Positions 17,293-26,253 are shown, counted from the first letter of the stretch. The stretch: DNA of 56,726 bases from an uncultured Victivallales bacterium (GCA_944391115.1 CALXSJ010000020.1:1-56726); one strand, 5' to 3'. Numbers and translations: made by a program. The notes: generated by a model from the sequence alone, not told the origin.

Positions 17293-19970
17293 TTCCGCTT
17301 CTCCAGAAGAACGGCTTCCCCGTAGGAAGCGGGATCCTTGCCGTCCGCGATCCCGCCGAACCATTCCAGCCAGTGGCGGCCCGCGCGGTCGCGGTCGTTG
17401 ACCAGCACGCTCAGGCGCAGTTTCAGACCCGCGCGGCAGCGGATGTTCAGCGACTCCCACGGAATGGCGGCCTTATAGTGCAGAACGCCGCCCGAAACCG
17501 TGCTTTTCGCAATCAGTCCCGGAACCGGAGCGGCAAGCGGCATCCGGTTGAGGTTCATGCTCGCCCAGACCCACGAACGGTTGTCCGGCGCAAGTCCGAA
17601 TTCGGCGTAGGCTGTCTCCTGGATGCCGTCGTTGTTGGCGCGGTACATGTCGGACTGCGGAACGCTGACGCCGATCTGAAGAGAATCACCGCTCCACAGG
17701 GACGCGGGATCTCCGGCGGGAAGAAACTCGCGGTCTTTCACGTCGCAGGCAAGATAGAGATATTTTGCGTCGAATGCAAGATGAAGTGTTCCGGACGGCT
17801 TGTCATAGGCGCCTTTCAGCGCATGACGGCTGTAACTGCCGGTCTCCAGCGGATAAGCGCCGCGCGCGGGCCACTGCGCCGCAGGGAGGGAAACGGCATT
17901 TTCGCAATACGGAATTCCGACCGGCAGCGGATTGACCGGCAGCTCGATGCGGTACGGCCTGCCGCCGGCCGGGGTAATCCGCGCAAAGTAACGGGCCGGC
18001 CTGGCGGAAACCGTTCCATGCGGGAGCGAGAGGGCCGATTCCCCTCCGACACGAACGGTTCCGCCGCCGATAACAGCATTCTTTTCAGTGAGGATCTCCA
18101 CTTTCGCCTCCCGCGCCGCCGGATCGTTGGCGCGCAGCCGGAAGGACAGCGCCGGGCGGCCGCCGGCTTCGCACGGTTTCACGTCGGCAAGCTCCAGTTT
18201 CGGCTTGATCCGCAGAAGCTTCTGCCAGATGTAGCGGTTGACGCCGTTCCGGGAGAGCATCAGGAAGAGATCGCATTCTCCCGGCTGGGCGTCGGGAGAG
18301 AGGGAGAGTTTCATGGTCCAGTCGCGCCCGGAGCCGCGAAGCGCAGCCTTGCCCGCGCGGAACGGCTGAAGCCGGAGCTGCGCCTGATCGGCGAGATGTT
18401 CCGGCAGACGGATTTTCACCGTCAGCGAACCGCCGGGGACGGCCGCCATCTCCTCCGGCGTGAAGACGGCTTCGAATTTTCCTTCGGCAAACTGGTCAAG
18501 CGTGCCGCCGGAGATGTAGACGGGCCCCTCGCCGAGCGTCAGTTTCAGGATGCCGTCCCGGACGGCAACTTTGGAACGGCGGCCGCACATGTCGACGGTC
18601 TCCGCCTCCGGAGCCTGAAACGCAAGCTGCATCTGAACGGGTTCCTGCATCAGGGAATAGGCGACGAGCATGGGCTTTCCCTCCTTTTCGAAAAGCCAGA
18701 CGCGCATTGTCCGCCCGACATTGAGTTCCCGCAGAAGTTTCGCATTGTAAAGCATCCGCGACGCGGTCGCCCACGCGGCAAAGGAGGGTTTCGGCTGGTA
18801 AACCTTGCTGCCCGGCGTCTGCTTGCGGATCAAGGCGAAGTCCAGCTCCCGCTGCGAGGTCGCCTCGTTCCAGAGCCCGATGTGCCAGACGCAGGCCTTG
18901 AGGTTTCGGATTGTGAAGTTGAGCAGCATCACGCGGGCGAGATAGGCCCCCTGCTGGTATTCGGTCACTTCCCCGCCGGGCTTGGCGGAATAGCCGATTT
19001 CGCTGATGTACATCGGAACCGGATGACCGGCGATCTCGGAAAGTTCGCGGTTCAGGCGGTTGAGCGTTTCGACGTATCCGGCAAGATCGGGATTCTGCGC
19101 GCCGGGGATGTAGGGATGAAGCATGACGCCGTCGATCAGACGGTCCACTCCATGTTTTTTGTAATAGCCGACATACTGGTTGTACTGGTTGGCGTTCATC
19201 GGGTTGATGCAGATTCCGGCGATGGCGGCATCGGGATCGACCTTGCGCACGATGCGGCTTTCAAAGCGGATGATGTCCATCACGTCCTTCATCGTGCCGT
19301 GGAAATTTTCGCCGACCATCGGCTCGTTCTGGGTCTCCCAGACCTGCACAAGCCCCTTGCGGGAAAGGATGTCCTTTTCCAGTTTTCTCTCCAGTTCCGG
19401 CCACTCGTCCCGCTTGACAGGAACCATCTTCTTGAAAGGATTCAGGATGTTCATGCAGCGGATGATGTTGACCGGCTCCCGGGCAGCGATCTGTTCCGCA
19501 GTCGGCGCCACGGCCTGGAAATCCTTTTTCTGGAACAGAGTGAAGAAAAGCTGGCGGTCCCATTTGGCGCCGCCGAGCCGCCGGAGTTCGGGATTCAGTC
19601 CGCCCCATACGCCGAAGGCGGGCTGTTCGGTGGTGTAGTAATCCGCGGGAAGCGGAGTGGTGAGTGCGAAGGTGGTTCGTGCGCTTTTGACAGTTTTTCC
19701 GTTTTCGATCACCTCGGCGGAAAGCGCATAATAATCAGGTTCGGTGAGCTGGATGGTGAGCTCGGGTTTTCCCGGCTCGGATTCCGCGGAAAAAAGCTCT
19801 TTGCCGAGCGCATCCGTTCCGCGGACTTTCAGGGTTCCCGTTCCGGCCCCGTATGTGACCTTCAGCGGAAACCCTGTCTCAAAAATCCGGATGTCGCCGG
19901 GGAAATGAAAAACTATTCCCCTATTTTTTTTTTTGATCCGCAGGCACGGTTTCGACCTGAAGATTGTCAA
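17289..19970 (-). CDS. GH-A clan glycosidase with C-terminal CBM9-like domain, no start of its own
   Basis: The 893-codon frame encodes an N-terminal beta domain (about 18-105), a TIM-barrel glycosidase with acid/base Glu in WETQNEPMVG and nucleophile Glu in PMYISEIGYSA (GH39/GH51-like spacing, clan GH-A), and a C-terminal domain like carbohydrate-binding family 9 (about 700-893, with AFDAKYLYLACDVKD). The family cannot be fixed by eye. The frame has no convincing start: the first codon counted is a TTG inside the preceding gene, without ribosome site or signal peptide. It runs through the same A11 tract that ends the CBM gene. Removing one A would fuse both into a single exported enzyme. It overlaps the SGNH gene by 4 nt. 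Confidence 0.82.
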   Translation of the reverse strand: MTIFRSKPCLRIKKKNRGIVFHFPGDIRIFETGFPLKVTYGAGTGTLKVRGTDALGKELFSAESEPGKPELTIQLTEPDYYALSAEVIENGKTVKSARTTFALTTPLPADYYTTEQPAFGVWGGLNPELRRLGGAKWDRQLFFTLFQKKDFQAVAPTAEQIAAREPVNIIRCMNILNPFKKMVPVKRDEWPELERKLEKDILSRKGLVQVWETQNEPMVGENFHGTMKDVMDIIRFESRIVRKVDPDAAIAGICINPMNANQYNQYVGYYKKHGVDRLIDGVMLHPYIPGAQNPDLAGYVETLNRLNRELSEIAGHPVPMYISEIGYSAKPGGEVTEYQQGAYLARVMLLNFTIRNLKACVWHIGLWNEATSQRELDFALIRKQTPGSKVYQPKPSFAAWATASRMLYNAKLLRELNVGRTMRVWLFEKEGKPMLVAYSLMQEPVQMQLAFQAPEAETVDMCGRRSKVAVRDGILKLTLGEGPVYISGGTLDQFAEGKFEAVFTPEEMAAVPGGSLTVKIRLPEHLADQAQLRLQPFRAGKAALRGSGRDWTMKLSLSPDAQPGECDLFLMLSRNGVNRYIWQKLLRIKPKLELADVKPCEAGGRPALSFRLRANDPAAREAKVEILTEKNAVIGGGTVRVGGESALSLPHGTVSARPARYFARITPAGGRPYRIELPVNPLPVGIPYCENAVSLPAAQWPARGAYPLETGSYSRHALKGAYDKPSGTLHLAFDAKYLYLACDVKDREFLPAGDPASLWSGDSLQIGVSVPQSDMYRANNDGIQETAYAEFGLAPDNRSWVWASMNLNRMPLAAPVPGLIAKSTVSGGVLHYKAAIPWESLNIRCRAGLKLRLSVLVNDRDRAGRHWLEWFGGIADGKDPASYGEAVLLEKRK

Positions 19971-20958
19971 GATAGATGCTTCCGGGATTCGCGCCTGGCT
20001 TCACATGCCAGTAGAACATCAGGTTTTCCACCTTGGTTCCGCGCCAGTTGTCGGGAAGCGGACCGAGCTCATACTCAAAAGTTTTAAATTCTCCTTCGAC
20101 CGGAACCGGATCGGCAAAACGTTTCTGTTCGCCCTTGGGGGCGAAATAGGCAAGCGGAGCCTTGCCGCGCATCAGCACGCCGAGCGTAAGCTGCGGGCCG
20201 TTCTCCGGGACGGAGCTTTTCGCGTCGAAACGGAGCGTATAGATTTCGCCGGGCTTCATCGGAATCCCCTGCACCAGATCGACAACCTTGTCCTGGGGAG
20301 TGACCTTCAGGCTTTTGCGTCCGTGGCTTGCGGCTGTGGAAACGACTTCGGCGCACTTGCGGCGGTTGACCCAGTACTGCGCAAGTCCCTGTTCAAAGGA
20401 ACCGTTCTTCAGAATGGACTTCGCGGAGGTCTTGGCCGCGGGACGAAGCTCCACCGAAAGATTGTCGAGATTGACGCTGCCGCCCTCTTTGGAGCCGGTG
20501 ATGTTGAAATAGATCATCAGCTTCTTGACGGGGTTCTTTCCGATGGCTTCCGGGAACGGTCCAAGTTCCAGACTCATGCGCTTGTATTCCGCCGTGAGCG
20601 GGAACGGCTTGTTCAGGTCGGGATCGCTGAAGAACGAGAGCGGCTTATTGCCCTGGAGCATGATCTGCATCTTGAGCTGCGCATCCGTGGCCTTCGCGTC
20701 AAAGCTGATCTTGTAATACTGATCCGGCTCGTAGTTGAGTCCCTGCACGACGCTGACGGTCTTGCCGGGGACGACCCGTACAACAAGGCTCTGCTTTCCG
20801 TCGGTCGGATCGCCGGGTTCGACACGCGCGGAAGCCGGACGGTTGATCCAGTATCCGCTGGTTCCCTGTTCAAACGACGGGTTGAGGAACACCGGTGCGG
20901 CATGAAGCGCGGCGCAGATGCACAGCACGCTTCCGGACAGTAACAGCTTTCCTTTCAT
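19921..20958 (-). CDS. secreted protein with two carbohydrate-binding domains
   Basis: The 345 residues start with a signal peptide (MKGKLLLSGSVLCICAALHA, cut before APVF). Two related beta-sandwich domains follow (about 22-170 and 185-340), both starting with N-x-SFEQG and W-[IV]-NR and ending with a VNLDNLSVE/IYLDNLQVE strand, as in CBM4/CBM9-type modules (PF02018). The ATG at 20958 has AAAGGA 8 nt upstream. The gene stops with TAG right after an A11 run, and the glycosidase frame continues there in the +1 frame. It is either a free carbohydrate-binding protein or the N-terminal half of one CBM-CBM-GH-CBM9 enzyme. Confidence 0.85.
   Translation of the reverse strand: MKGKLLLSGSVLCICAALHAAPVFLNPSFEQGTSGYWINRPASARVEPGDPTDGKQSLVVRVVPGKTVSVVQGLNYEPDQYYKISFDAKATDAQLKMQIMLQGNKPLSFFSDPDLNKPFPLTAEYKRMSLELGPFPEAIGKNPVKKLMIYFNITGSKEGGSVNLDNLSVELRPAAKTSAKSILKNGSFEQGLAQYWVNRRKCAEVVSTAASHGRKSLKVTPQDKVVDLVQGIPMKPGEIYTLRFDAKSSVPENGPQLTLGVLMRGKAPLAYFAPKGEQKRFADPVPVEGEFKTFEYELGPLPDNWRGTKVENLMFYWHVKPGANPGSIYLDNLQVETVPADQKKK
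19925..19935 (-). other. A11 homopolymer at the CBM/glycosidase junction
   Basis: Eleven A residues on the minus strand sit at the end of the CBM gene, right before its TAG stop. With ten A residues the two frames join without a stop. Polymerase slippage, phase variation, a real inactivating insertion or a sequencing error are all possible. Confidence 0.7.
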
Positions 20959-21020
20959 GGTCTTTATCCTTTCTGCATTTTCAAGCGATATCAGTCTGTC
21001 AGGCAATCATCGGTTCATGC

Positions 21021-21731
21021 TCAGTAAAGAGACTGAACATAATGACAATCATCATAGTACCAGGCATTCATTTGCGGAAAGATCTGATGCATTCTGTCGG
21101 CTCCGTTCGCGCGGGAGCTCCCGTCCAGGAACCCCAGGTTCGCCTGCCTGCTGTGCCTCAGGGAAACATAGCCTTTTGTGCCCTGGTTCCAATTCAGGAT
21201 CGCATATCCTTTCCAGATCGTTGTTGAAGTCAAGTCGCTGCGGTTATCCAGACTGTCTCCCAGCAGCCAGACCGAGGAAGGAGCATGTTTCCGGACCCTG
21301 CTGTTTGTGTAAATGTTGACATAGAAACCTGATGCGTTGGAATTTTTCGTTCCATCCCGGGTAATGTCGCGGTTCAGGCCGTAGGTGTACAGGGCGTCGG
21401 AGCCGTCGACCCATGGACGCTTTGTCTGCTGATTCGGGCACAGAAAAACATCACTCGCCGGCAAATATTTTTCTCTCACCAGAATATTGGACCAGAAGAC
21501 ATTGGCACGGGGCTGCGCCGGCATGAGAGTCCCCTTGTAATCGTCGGCATACACCAGACAGGCAGTGGTACACTGCTTCACGTTTCCAAGACATTGCATC
21601 GCCCTGGCACGCTCGCGCGCCTTTTTCAATGCGGGCAGCAGCATGGAGGCGAGGATTGCGATGATCGCAATCACGACGAGGAGCTCGATCAAGGTGAAAT
21701 GGGTTCTGTTCCGGAGATGAGCCGTTTTCAT
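21021..21731 (-). CDS. pseudopilin-like protein with H-X9-DG motif
   Basis: The 236 residues carry a type II secretion/type IV pilin N-terminus: short basic leader, then the hydrophobic helix [24 protein letters not shown] with Glu at position +5, preceded by His instead of the usual Gly at the cleavage point. The C-terminus has the H-X9-DG motif ([12 protein letters not shown]) seen in large expanded families of Lentisphaerota and Planctomycetota. Substrate-binding or surface display roles have been proposed for such proteins but not shown. The ATG at 21731 has AAAGGA 9 nt upstream. It is first in the operon after lacI, with a candidate promoter at 21761-21789. Confidence 0.9.
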   Translation of the reverse strand: MKTAHLRNRTHFTLIELLVVIAIIAILASMLLPALKKARERARAMQCLGNVKQCTTACLVYADDYKGTLMPAQPRANVFWSNILVREKYLPASDVFLCPNQQTKRPWVDGSDALYTYGLNRDITRDGTKNSNASGFYVNIYTNSRVRKHAPSSVWLLGDSLDNRSDLTSTTIWKGYAILNWNQGTKGYVSLRHSRQANLGFLDGSSRANGADRMHQIFPQMNAWYYDDCHYVQSLY

Positions 21732-21760
21732 TATCACGATTCCTTTCATTCTTATATTCC

Positions 21761-21789
21761 TTATTAACGTGTTGAATTGCGCAAAACAA
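21761..21789 (-). promoter_or_regulatory. candidate promoter for the pseudopilin-CBM-GH-SGNH operon
   Basis: On the minus strand TTGTTT and TAATAA are separated by 17 nt, about 30-58 nt upstream of the pseudopilin start. It overlaps the 3' end of lacI. The operator-like site at 21824-21841 lies about 35 nt further upstream. Confidence 0.4.
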
Positions 21790-22762
21790 TCCTGGTCGGG
21801 ATCACGACGTCCTGACGCTCATAATTTCCAGTGCTTGAAATCCGCTCCAGAAGAAGCTTTGCCGCGGCCACTCCGGTCTCGAAGGAAAACTGGTCCACGG
21901 TTGTCAGGCACGGACGCACGAGAGAACACAGCGGAAGATTTCCGAAACCGGTGACACCGAGCTCCTCCGGAACGCGGAGCCCCAGATCCCATGCGGCGTT
22001 AAGCGCCTCACGGGCGATATAATCATTATAACAGACAATCACATCAGGCCGGCCGGGCCGCTCCATCAGGGAGCGCGCCACCGCGTAGGCTCCCTGAAAC
22101 GCCTCGTCCGCCACCGTCAGAAGCGAGGCGTCGACCGGAAGATTGTGCTCAAACATCGCTTCCAGGAATCCGCGTCTGCGCTCCTCTCCCGAACTGGTCG
22201 GAGGAAACGCAATTACGCCAAACCTGCGGTAACCTTCTGCAATCAAATGAGATACGAGATCACGCATTCCCTTTGCATTATCACAACCCACATAATCGAA
22301 ATCGTGTCCCGGCCAGCGCTGGTCAATCACAACGACCGGGCAGTGAATATTGCGCAGTTCGGCAAGACGTTCGGAGGGATCGGCCGTTTCCGGCGGGAAC
22401 AGGAGAATCCCGTCCACCCGGCGGCGCGCAAAACGTCCGAGAAGTTCGATTTTATCCTTGACAAGCTTGTCCCACTGGATCACGAAGGAGTCATAGTTGT
22501 TCTCATGGAGAACCTGCTGGATTCCCTCCATCACCTGACCGGCGAACTGACAGCGGAAGTTGTTGTAGGCAATGCCGATACTGCGGCTCTGACCCGTCTG
22601 CATGCACTGCACCATCGCGTTGGGCTGATATCCGTATTTCCGCGCGACCTCCGCGACGCGCTGCGCAGTCGAACGGCGGATCGCCGGGTTTCCCTTCAGC
22701 GCCTTGGAGACGGTCGATTCGGACAGTCCGCAGATTCTTCCGATTTCCTTCAGTGATATCAT
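21764..22762 (-). CDS. LacI family transcriptional regulator
   Basis: The 332 residues have the LacI helix-turn-helix at the N-terminus ([22 protein letters not shown], with the hinge [12 protein letters not shown]) and a periplasmic-binding-protein-like sugar domain from about 60 (SIGIAYNN ... VDGILLFPP ... VVVIDQRW ... [15 protein letters not shown] ... TTVDQ). It binds DNA as a dimer and responds to a sugar ligand. A perfect 18-bp palindrome overlaps the -35 of its own promoter, and a 16/18 copy lies in its 3' end in front of the pseudopilin operon, so it likely controls itself and the carbohydrate genes. The start ATG at 22762 has no strong ribosome site (GGAA about 6 nt upstream). Confidence 0.96.
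   Translation of the reverse strand: MISLKEIGRICGLSESTVSKALKGNPAIRRSTAQRVAEVARKYGYQPNAMVQCMQTGQSRSIGIAYNNFRCQFAGQVMEGIQQVLHENNYDSFVIQWDKLVKDKIELLGRFARRRVDGILLFPPETADPSERLAELRNIHCPVVVIDQRWPGHDFDYVGCDNAKGMRDLVSHLIAEGYRRFGVIAFPPTSSGEERRRGFLEAMFEHNLPVDASLLTVADEAFQGAYAVARSLMERPGRPDVIVCYNDYIAREALNAAWDLGLRVPEELGVTGFGNLPLCSLVRPCLTTVDQFSFETGVAAAKLLLERISSTGNYERQDVVIPTRIVLRNSTR
21824..21841. promoter_or_regulatory. second operator-like site, inside the end of lacI
   Basis: ATTTCCAGTGCTTGAAAT matches the palindrome at 22819-22836 in 16 of 18 positions. It lies about 83 nt upstream of the pseudopilin start, in the coding end of lacI. It is a likely binding site of the LacI protein for the downstream operon. 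Confidence 0.55.
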
Positions 22763-22797
22763 TCCAGTGTCTTTCCCGATTTTCTGTTTCTCTATAC

Positions 22798-22825
22798 ATT
22801 ATAATCAGAAAAAGAAAAATTTCAA
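22798..22825 (-). promoter_or_regulatory. promoter of lacI
   Basis: On the minus strand TTGAAA and TATAAT are separated by 16 nt, 36-63 nt upstream of the lacI start. The -35 hexamer is part of the 18-bp palindrome, which suits autorepression. Confidence 0.65.
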
Positions 22826-22836
22826 GTACTTGAAAT
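22819..22836. promoter_or_regulatory. LacI-type operator, perfect 18-bp palindrome
   Basis: ATTTCAAGTACTTGAAAT is its own reverse complement. Size, symmetry and position over the lacI -35 element fit an operator of this LacI protein. Confidence 0.7.
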
Positions 22837-22900
22837 ATATTTTTCCATGATTTTTCAGAAAAATGAAAAGCTGGAGGAGTCTCAGAAAAAGAAACCCGTA

Positions 22901-22930
22901 AAAAAAGGCATCCCATGCGGAATGCCTTTT
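22901..22930 (-). terminator. rho-independent terminator after the unknown 385-residue gene
   Basis: AAAAGGCAT and ATGCCTTTT (22903-22911 and 22922-22930) form a stem with a 10-nt loop. On the minus strand it ends in TTTTTT, about 47 nt after the stop at 22977. It separates the murJ unit from lacI. Confidence 0.75.
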
Positions 22931-22976
22931 CTCTCGTATTATTTCTGAAAAAATTGGGATATGCAACAAAAGAATC

Positions 22977-24134
22977 TTACAGAAGAGTCATAAACCCCTT
23001 GAAAACAGAATCTTCCGGCGCGATCAGCTCCAGGGTTGCTCCGCGCGGCGCAAGCTGGCGGTTCGCCCAGCGGCGGAACTCCAGAAGCGACGCAAGATCC
23101 CAGTGCGGCAGGGATTCGAATCGGGCACGCTCCATATGTCCTGCGGAAACGCAGTAGTGCGGCACGGCATCCGTCACGGCAAACACATCGCCCTCCTCCG
23201 CATCCGCCAGCTGCGAACGCAGCCATTTTTTCATCAGATTCAGTGCAGAGCCGGAACAGAGGCAGACCGGATTGAGACCGAACGAAGGCTTCCGTTTTTT
23301 TGCATTCTTTTTCACGCTGAGAAGTGCGCGCGACGCATCCTGCCATTCCGTGCAATCCAGTGAAAATACGGATTTGAAGGGCGTTTTCCTTGCCTTTTTT
23401 CTTCCGGACAGGCGCCAGGAAGCCGCCCAGGTCAGACGCCAGTTGCGTCCGGCAGGCATTTCCGTATCCGGCTTCAGCTTAAAGAGCTGCCAGAGAAAAT
23501 GAAGCGCTCCGTCCGTCTTCTTCACGATAAAGCGGCATGAACCGCCGATCCGTCCGGCGTTCGTCCAGCGCCAGAAATCGTCTCCGACGATCAGATCGAT
23601 TGCGCTTTTTCCCCCTTCCGCGACAATTCCGAACGGCGGATAAGCCTCGTCATACAATACCGCCCCCTCCTCCGCGGAAGCGAAATCCCTTTCCCCGGAA
23701 AAAACGGGGATAAATCCGCCTTTTTCCGGCATTCCGAGAAAGCGGATCTTCTCAACAGGCCCCTCAAGGACAAGGCCGCCTGCGGAAATCTCCTTCATTT
23801 CGGAGGAGGCGCGCATTTCAAGATCCATCGTTACGCTGAGCAGCTGTCCGGAAAGACGGATTTTACGCTTGACTGCCGGTTCACTTCCGAACGGAATCGC
23901 ATTCTCCTGTTCAATCAGGACCTCCGATCCGTCTTCCGAAGTGTGCGGACGGCGTTTCGCCGGAAGCGCCATCGACTCGGACAGCTCACCGATCCGCACC
24001 GGGAGCGTGGAAAGCGTGAAATCCTTTCCGATCCGCAGGGTGAACGCATCCACACCCGGAGCATCGGTCGCAATGCGGAGCACGCCGTTCCCGCAGGAAA
24101 CGGAAGTGTCCGGAGCATATTCGGTTTTCCACAT
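22977..24134 (-). CDS. hypothetical protein of 385 residues
   Basis: I do not recognise this protein. It has no signal peptide and no long hydrophobic stretch. The first about 240 residues alternate in a way that suggests beta strands (VSCGNGVLRIATD, IRLSGQLLSVTMDLEMR, IDLIVGDDFWRW); a basic linker (RKKARKTPFK, KKNAKKRKPSFG) follows; the C-terminal about 90 residues look mixed alpha/beta and include CSGSALNLMKKWL. It begins 3 nt after the nitroreductase stop and is therefore likely the last gene of the murJ-nitroreductase unit, closed by the terminator at 22901-22930. The ATG has only a weak GTGG site upstream. Confidence 0.7.
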   Translation of the reverse strand: MWKTEYAPDTSVSCGNGVLRIATDAPGVDAFTLRIGKDFTLSTLPVRIGELSESMALPAKRRPHTSEDGSEVLIEQENAIPFGSEPAVKRKIRLSGQLLSVTMDLEMRASSEMKEISAGGLVLEGPVEKIRFLGMPEKGGFIPVFSGERDFASAEEGAVLYDEAYPPFGIVAEGGKSAIDLIVGDDFWRWTNAGRIGGSCRFIVKKTDGALHFLWQLFKLKPDTEMPAGRNWRLTWAASWRLSGRKKARKTPFKSVFSLDCTEWQDASRALLSVKKNAKKRKPSFGLNPVCLCSGSALNLMKKWLRSQLADAEEGDVFAVTDAVPHYCVSAGHMERARFESLPHWDLASLLEFRRWANRQLAPRGATLELIAPEDSVFKGFMTLL

Positions 24135-24137
24135 CGT

Positions 24138-24644
24138 TCAGTCCACCACTTCAAAGAGCTCGTTCAGCGGTTTTCTGGAAAAGGCTCCCGGCTCTCCCGC
24201 GGGATATCCGAGCGGAGACAGGGCGACGGCATGGTATTCCGGATCAAGCCCGAGCGCCTTGTCCGCCTCCGCGCGGCGGAATGCGCAGATCCAGCAGCAG
24301 CCGAGTCCTTCCGCAGTGGCGGCGAGCATGAAATGCTCCATCGCGATCGCGGCGTCCACATTTACAATCGTATCGCCTTCCAGACGGCGCCATGCCTCGG
24401 ATTCGCGCCCCGCGATAACGGCAATGGCCGGCGCTTCCGCAAACCATTTCTGCGCATAGATTTTCGCAAGTGCGGCACGTTTCTCCGGATTGCGGACAAT
24501 CCACATTTTATACGGCTGGCGGTTGCAGGCCGTAGGTGCGGAGCGCACGGCCTCGCCGATTCTCCGCAGCGCCTCGTCGGGAACAGGATCCGGTTTATAG
24601 GAGCGGATGCTCCTGCGCTTTCCGATCACATCATAGAATTCCAT
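24138..24644 (-). CDS. nitroreductase family protein
   Basis: This 168-residue FMN-dependent oxidoreductase shows the family pattern KRRSIRSYKPDPVPDE at the N-terminus (FMN phosphate-binding Arg-Arg-Ser-Ile-Arg), the central ACNRQPYKMWIV, and EGLGCCWICAF with AVALSPLGYPAGE near the C-terminus. It is at the short end for the family and is probably a dimer. The physiological substrate is unknown; NAD(P)H-dependent reduction of quinones or nitro compounds is typical. I chose the ATG at 24644 because AGAGG lies 7 nt upstream; the longer open frame to 24833 is antisense-like and inside murJ. It starts 2 nt after the murJ stop. Confidence 0.93.
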   Translation of the reverse strand: MEFYDVIGKRRSIRSYKPDPVPDEALRRIGEAVRSAPTACNRQPYKMWIVRNPEKRAALAKIYAQKWFAEAPAIAVIAGRESEAWRRLEGDTIVNVDAAIAMEHFMLAATAEGLGCCWICAFRRAEADKALGLDPEYHAVALSPLGYPAGEPGAFSRKPLNELFEVVD

Positions 24645-24646
24645 CT

Positions 24647-26224
24647 TCACACCTCTTTCTTTCTGTTTCCGGAGAAACGGCTGTACAGTATTTTCACTTC
24701 CCGTATGCGGAATAATATAGCAAGAATCAGGAAGATTGCAACAAAAACCGCACCGGCAGCGCAAAGAGGCACAAAGTCGCGAACCAGCGGAACAAGATCC
24801 GACAACGGCGCGGCGAAGCGGCAGACAAGCCACGCAGGATAGAGCGGCAGAAGCGAAACCGCCAGAAGCGCCGCCAGATACTTCAGCATATCACGCCACG
24901 GCACGCCTCCGACGGCACGTTCCAGAATCACGAGCAGGATCAGATTGTTCAGATACGAGCTTATCACGGTCGCCAGCGCAAGCCCCCCCTGCCGCAGCGG
25001 CACCATCAGGATCAGATTCAGCACGATATTGACGGCAATGCAGAAGACCGAGACATACATCGGAGTCTTCATGTCCTTTCGCGCGTAAAATCCGGCAAGC
25101 GTGACTTTCATCGCGGCAAACGCCGGAATGCCGAACGCATAAAAAAGAAACGCCCAGGCCGTTTCCGCCAGTGCGGTATCTCCGAATGCATAGCGGTAGT
25201 AGACCATCCGGATCAGCTCCGTATGGAACAGGCACATGAACGCGGCCAGTGGAACCGTCAGAAAAAGAAGCAGGCGCATGGAGGAGAACATGGTTCTCAT
25301 CATGTCCTCATAGTCGCGCCGGACCGCCATGCCGGACATCTCCGCCAGCGACACCGTGCCGAACGCCACGGCGAACACTCCGATCGGCAGATAGACCAGG
25401 CGGTCGCTGTATGCCAGCGCGGGCACGGCATAGGGACCGATCCAGCACGCGATGCCGCGGTCGGCAATCACACTGACCTGATAGGCGAGCGCGCCGAACA
25501 GTCCCGGCAGGGTCAGACGCCAGATTTCAACGATGGCACGCAGTCCATGAAGCGTCTTCCGGGAAAAAACGGGAAGGAAATCATGCTTCCGGAGAAGGAA
25601 AAGCATCAGCGCAAGTTCCAGCGCCCCCGAAAGCAGAACCGAGACAGCCAGCGCGTCCAGCATTTTCGGCGGTTCGGCACGGAAGAGCGGGCAGACAAGC
25701 CAGAGGCAGAGGATCATGCAGATGTTCAGCCCGAGACTCACCAGGGCGGGAAGAAAAAACACCTTGATGCTGTTCATCAGCGACGTCATCGCGCCGATCA
25801 GACAGATGAAGATGCAGTACGGCATGACAAGCGGGATCAGCTTCAGCGTCAGCTCCACGCGCGGAGCGCTGGCAAACGGAAGAAGCATCATTGAAACGCT
25901 TGACACGATGACAGTTATGACACATAAAACCAGACTCAGCCAGATGAAGATCGTGGAAAAGCGTCTTCTGGCGGTGTCATGTCCGTAACGCTCGATGGTA
26001 TGCGTCATCATCGGGATCAGGACCGTTGCGAGAAGCCCCTCTCCGAAAACCCGCCGGCAGAGATTCGGAACCATGAATGCCAGCGACCATGCGGAAGCGA
26101 TCGTTCCGCCGCCGAGGATGGAAGCCGTCAGAATCTCGCGGAAGAATCCGAGAAGACGGCTGGCGAACGTCGCCCCGGCGAGACCGCCGACCCGCTTGAG
26201 AATGCTGTTCAAGGCCGAGGACAA
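24647..26224 (-). CDS. murJ: lipid II flippase MurJ
   Basis: This 525-residue polytopic inner-membrane protein moves lipid II to the outer leaflet for peptidoglycan synthesis. MurJ features are the start SILKRVGGLAGATFASRLLGFFREILTASILGGG (the Ser-Arg-x-x-Gly-x-x-Arg motif of helix 1), SLAFMVPNLCRRVFGEGLL with essential Arg residues, and 14 expected helices. The start is TTG at 26224 with GGAG 8 nt upstream; no earlier ATG exists. It probably forms one unit with nitroreductase and the 385-residue protein, and follows the ychF gene closely. Confidence 0.95.
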   Translation of the reverse strand: MSSALNSILKRVGGLAGATFASRLLGFFREILTASILGGGTIASAWSLAFMVPNLCRRVFGEGLLATVLIPMMTHTIERYGHDTARRRFSTIFIWLSLVLCVITVIVSSVSMMLLPFASAPRVELTLKLIPLVMPYCIFICLIGAMTSLMNSIKVFFLPALVSLGLNICMILCLWLVCPLFRAEPPKMLDALAVSVLLSGALELALMLFLLRKHDFLPVFSRKTLHGLRAIVEIWRLTLPGLFGALAYQVSVIADRGIACWIGPYAVPALAYSDRLVYLPIGVFAVAFGTVSLAEMSGMAVRRDYEDMMRTMFSSMRLLLFLTVPLAAFMCLFHTELIRMVYYRYAFGDTALAETAWAFLFYAFGIPAFAAMKVTLAGFYARKDMKTPMYVSVFCIAVNIVLNLILMVPLRQGGLALATVISSYLNNLILLVILERAVGGVPWRDMLKYLAALLAVSLLPLYPAWLVCRFAAPLSDLVPLVRDFVPLCAAGAVFVAIFLILAILFRIREVKILYSRFSGNRKKEV

Positions 26225-26253
26225 TTTTCTCTCTCCGCATCAACAGAACAGAT

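Noticed and set aside
17373..20087. 904-codon + strand open frame opposite the glycosidase
   Set aside because: Antisense shadow of a GC-rich gene; the product has no known domain and the minus strand encodes a clear glycosidase.
20979..20996. third LacI operator before the CBM gene
   Set aside because: Only the left half TTTCAAG matches; the right half does not.
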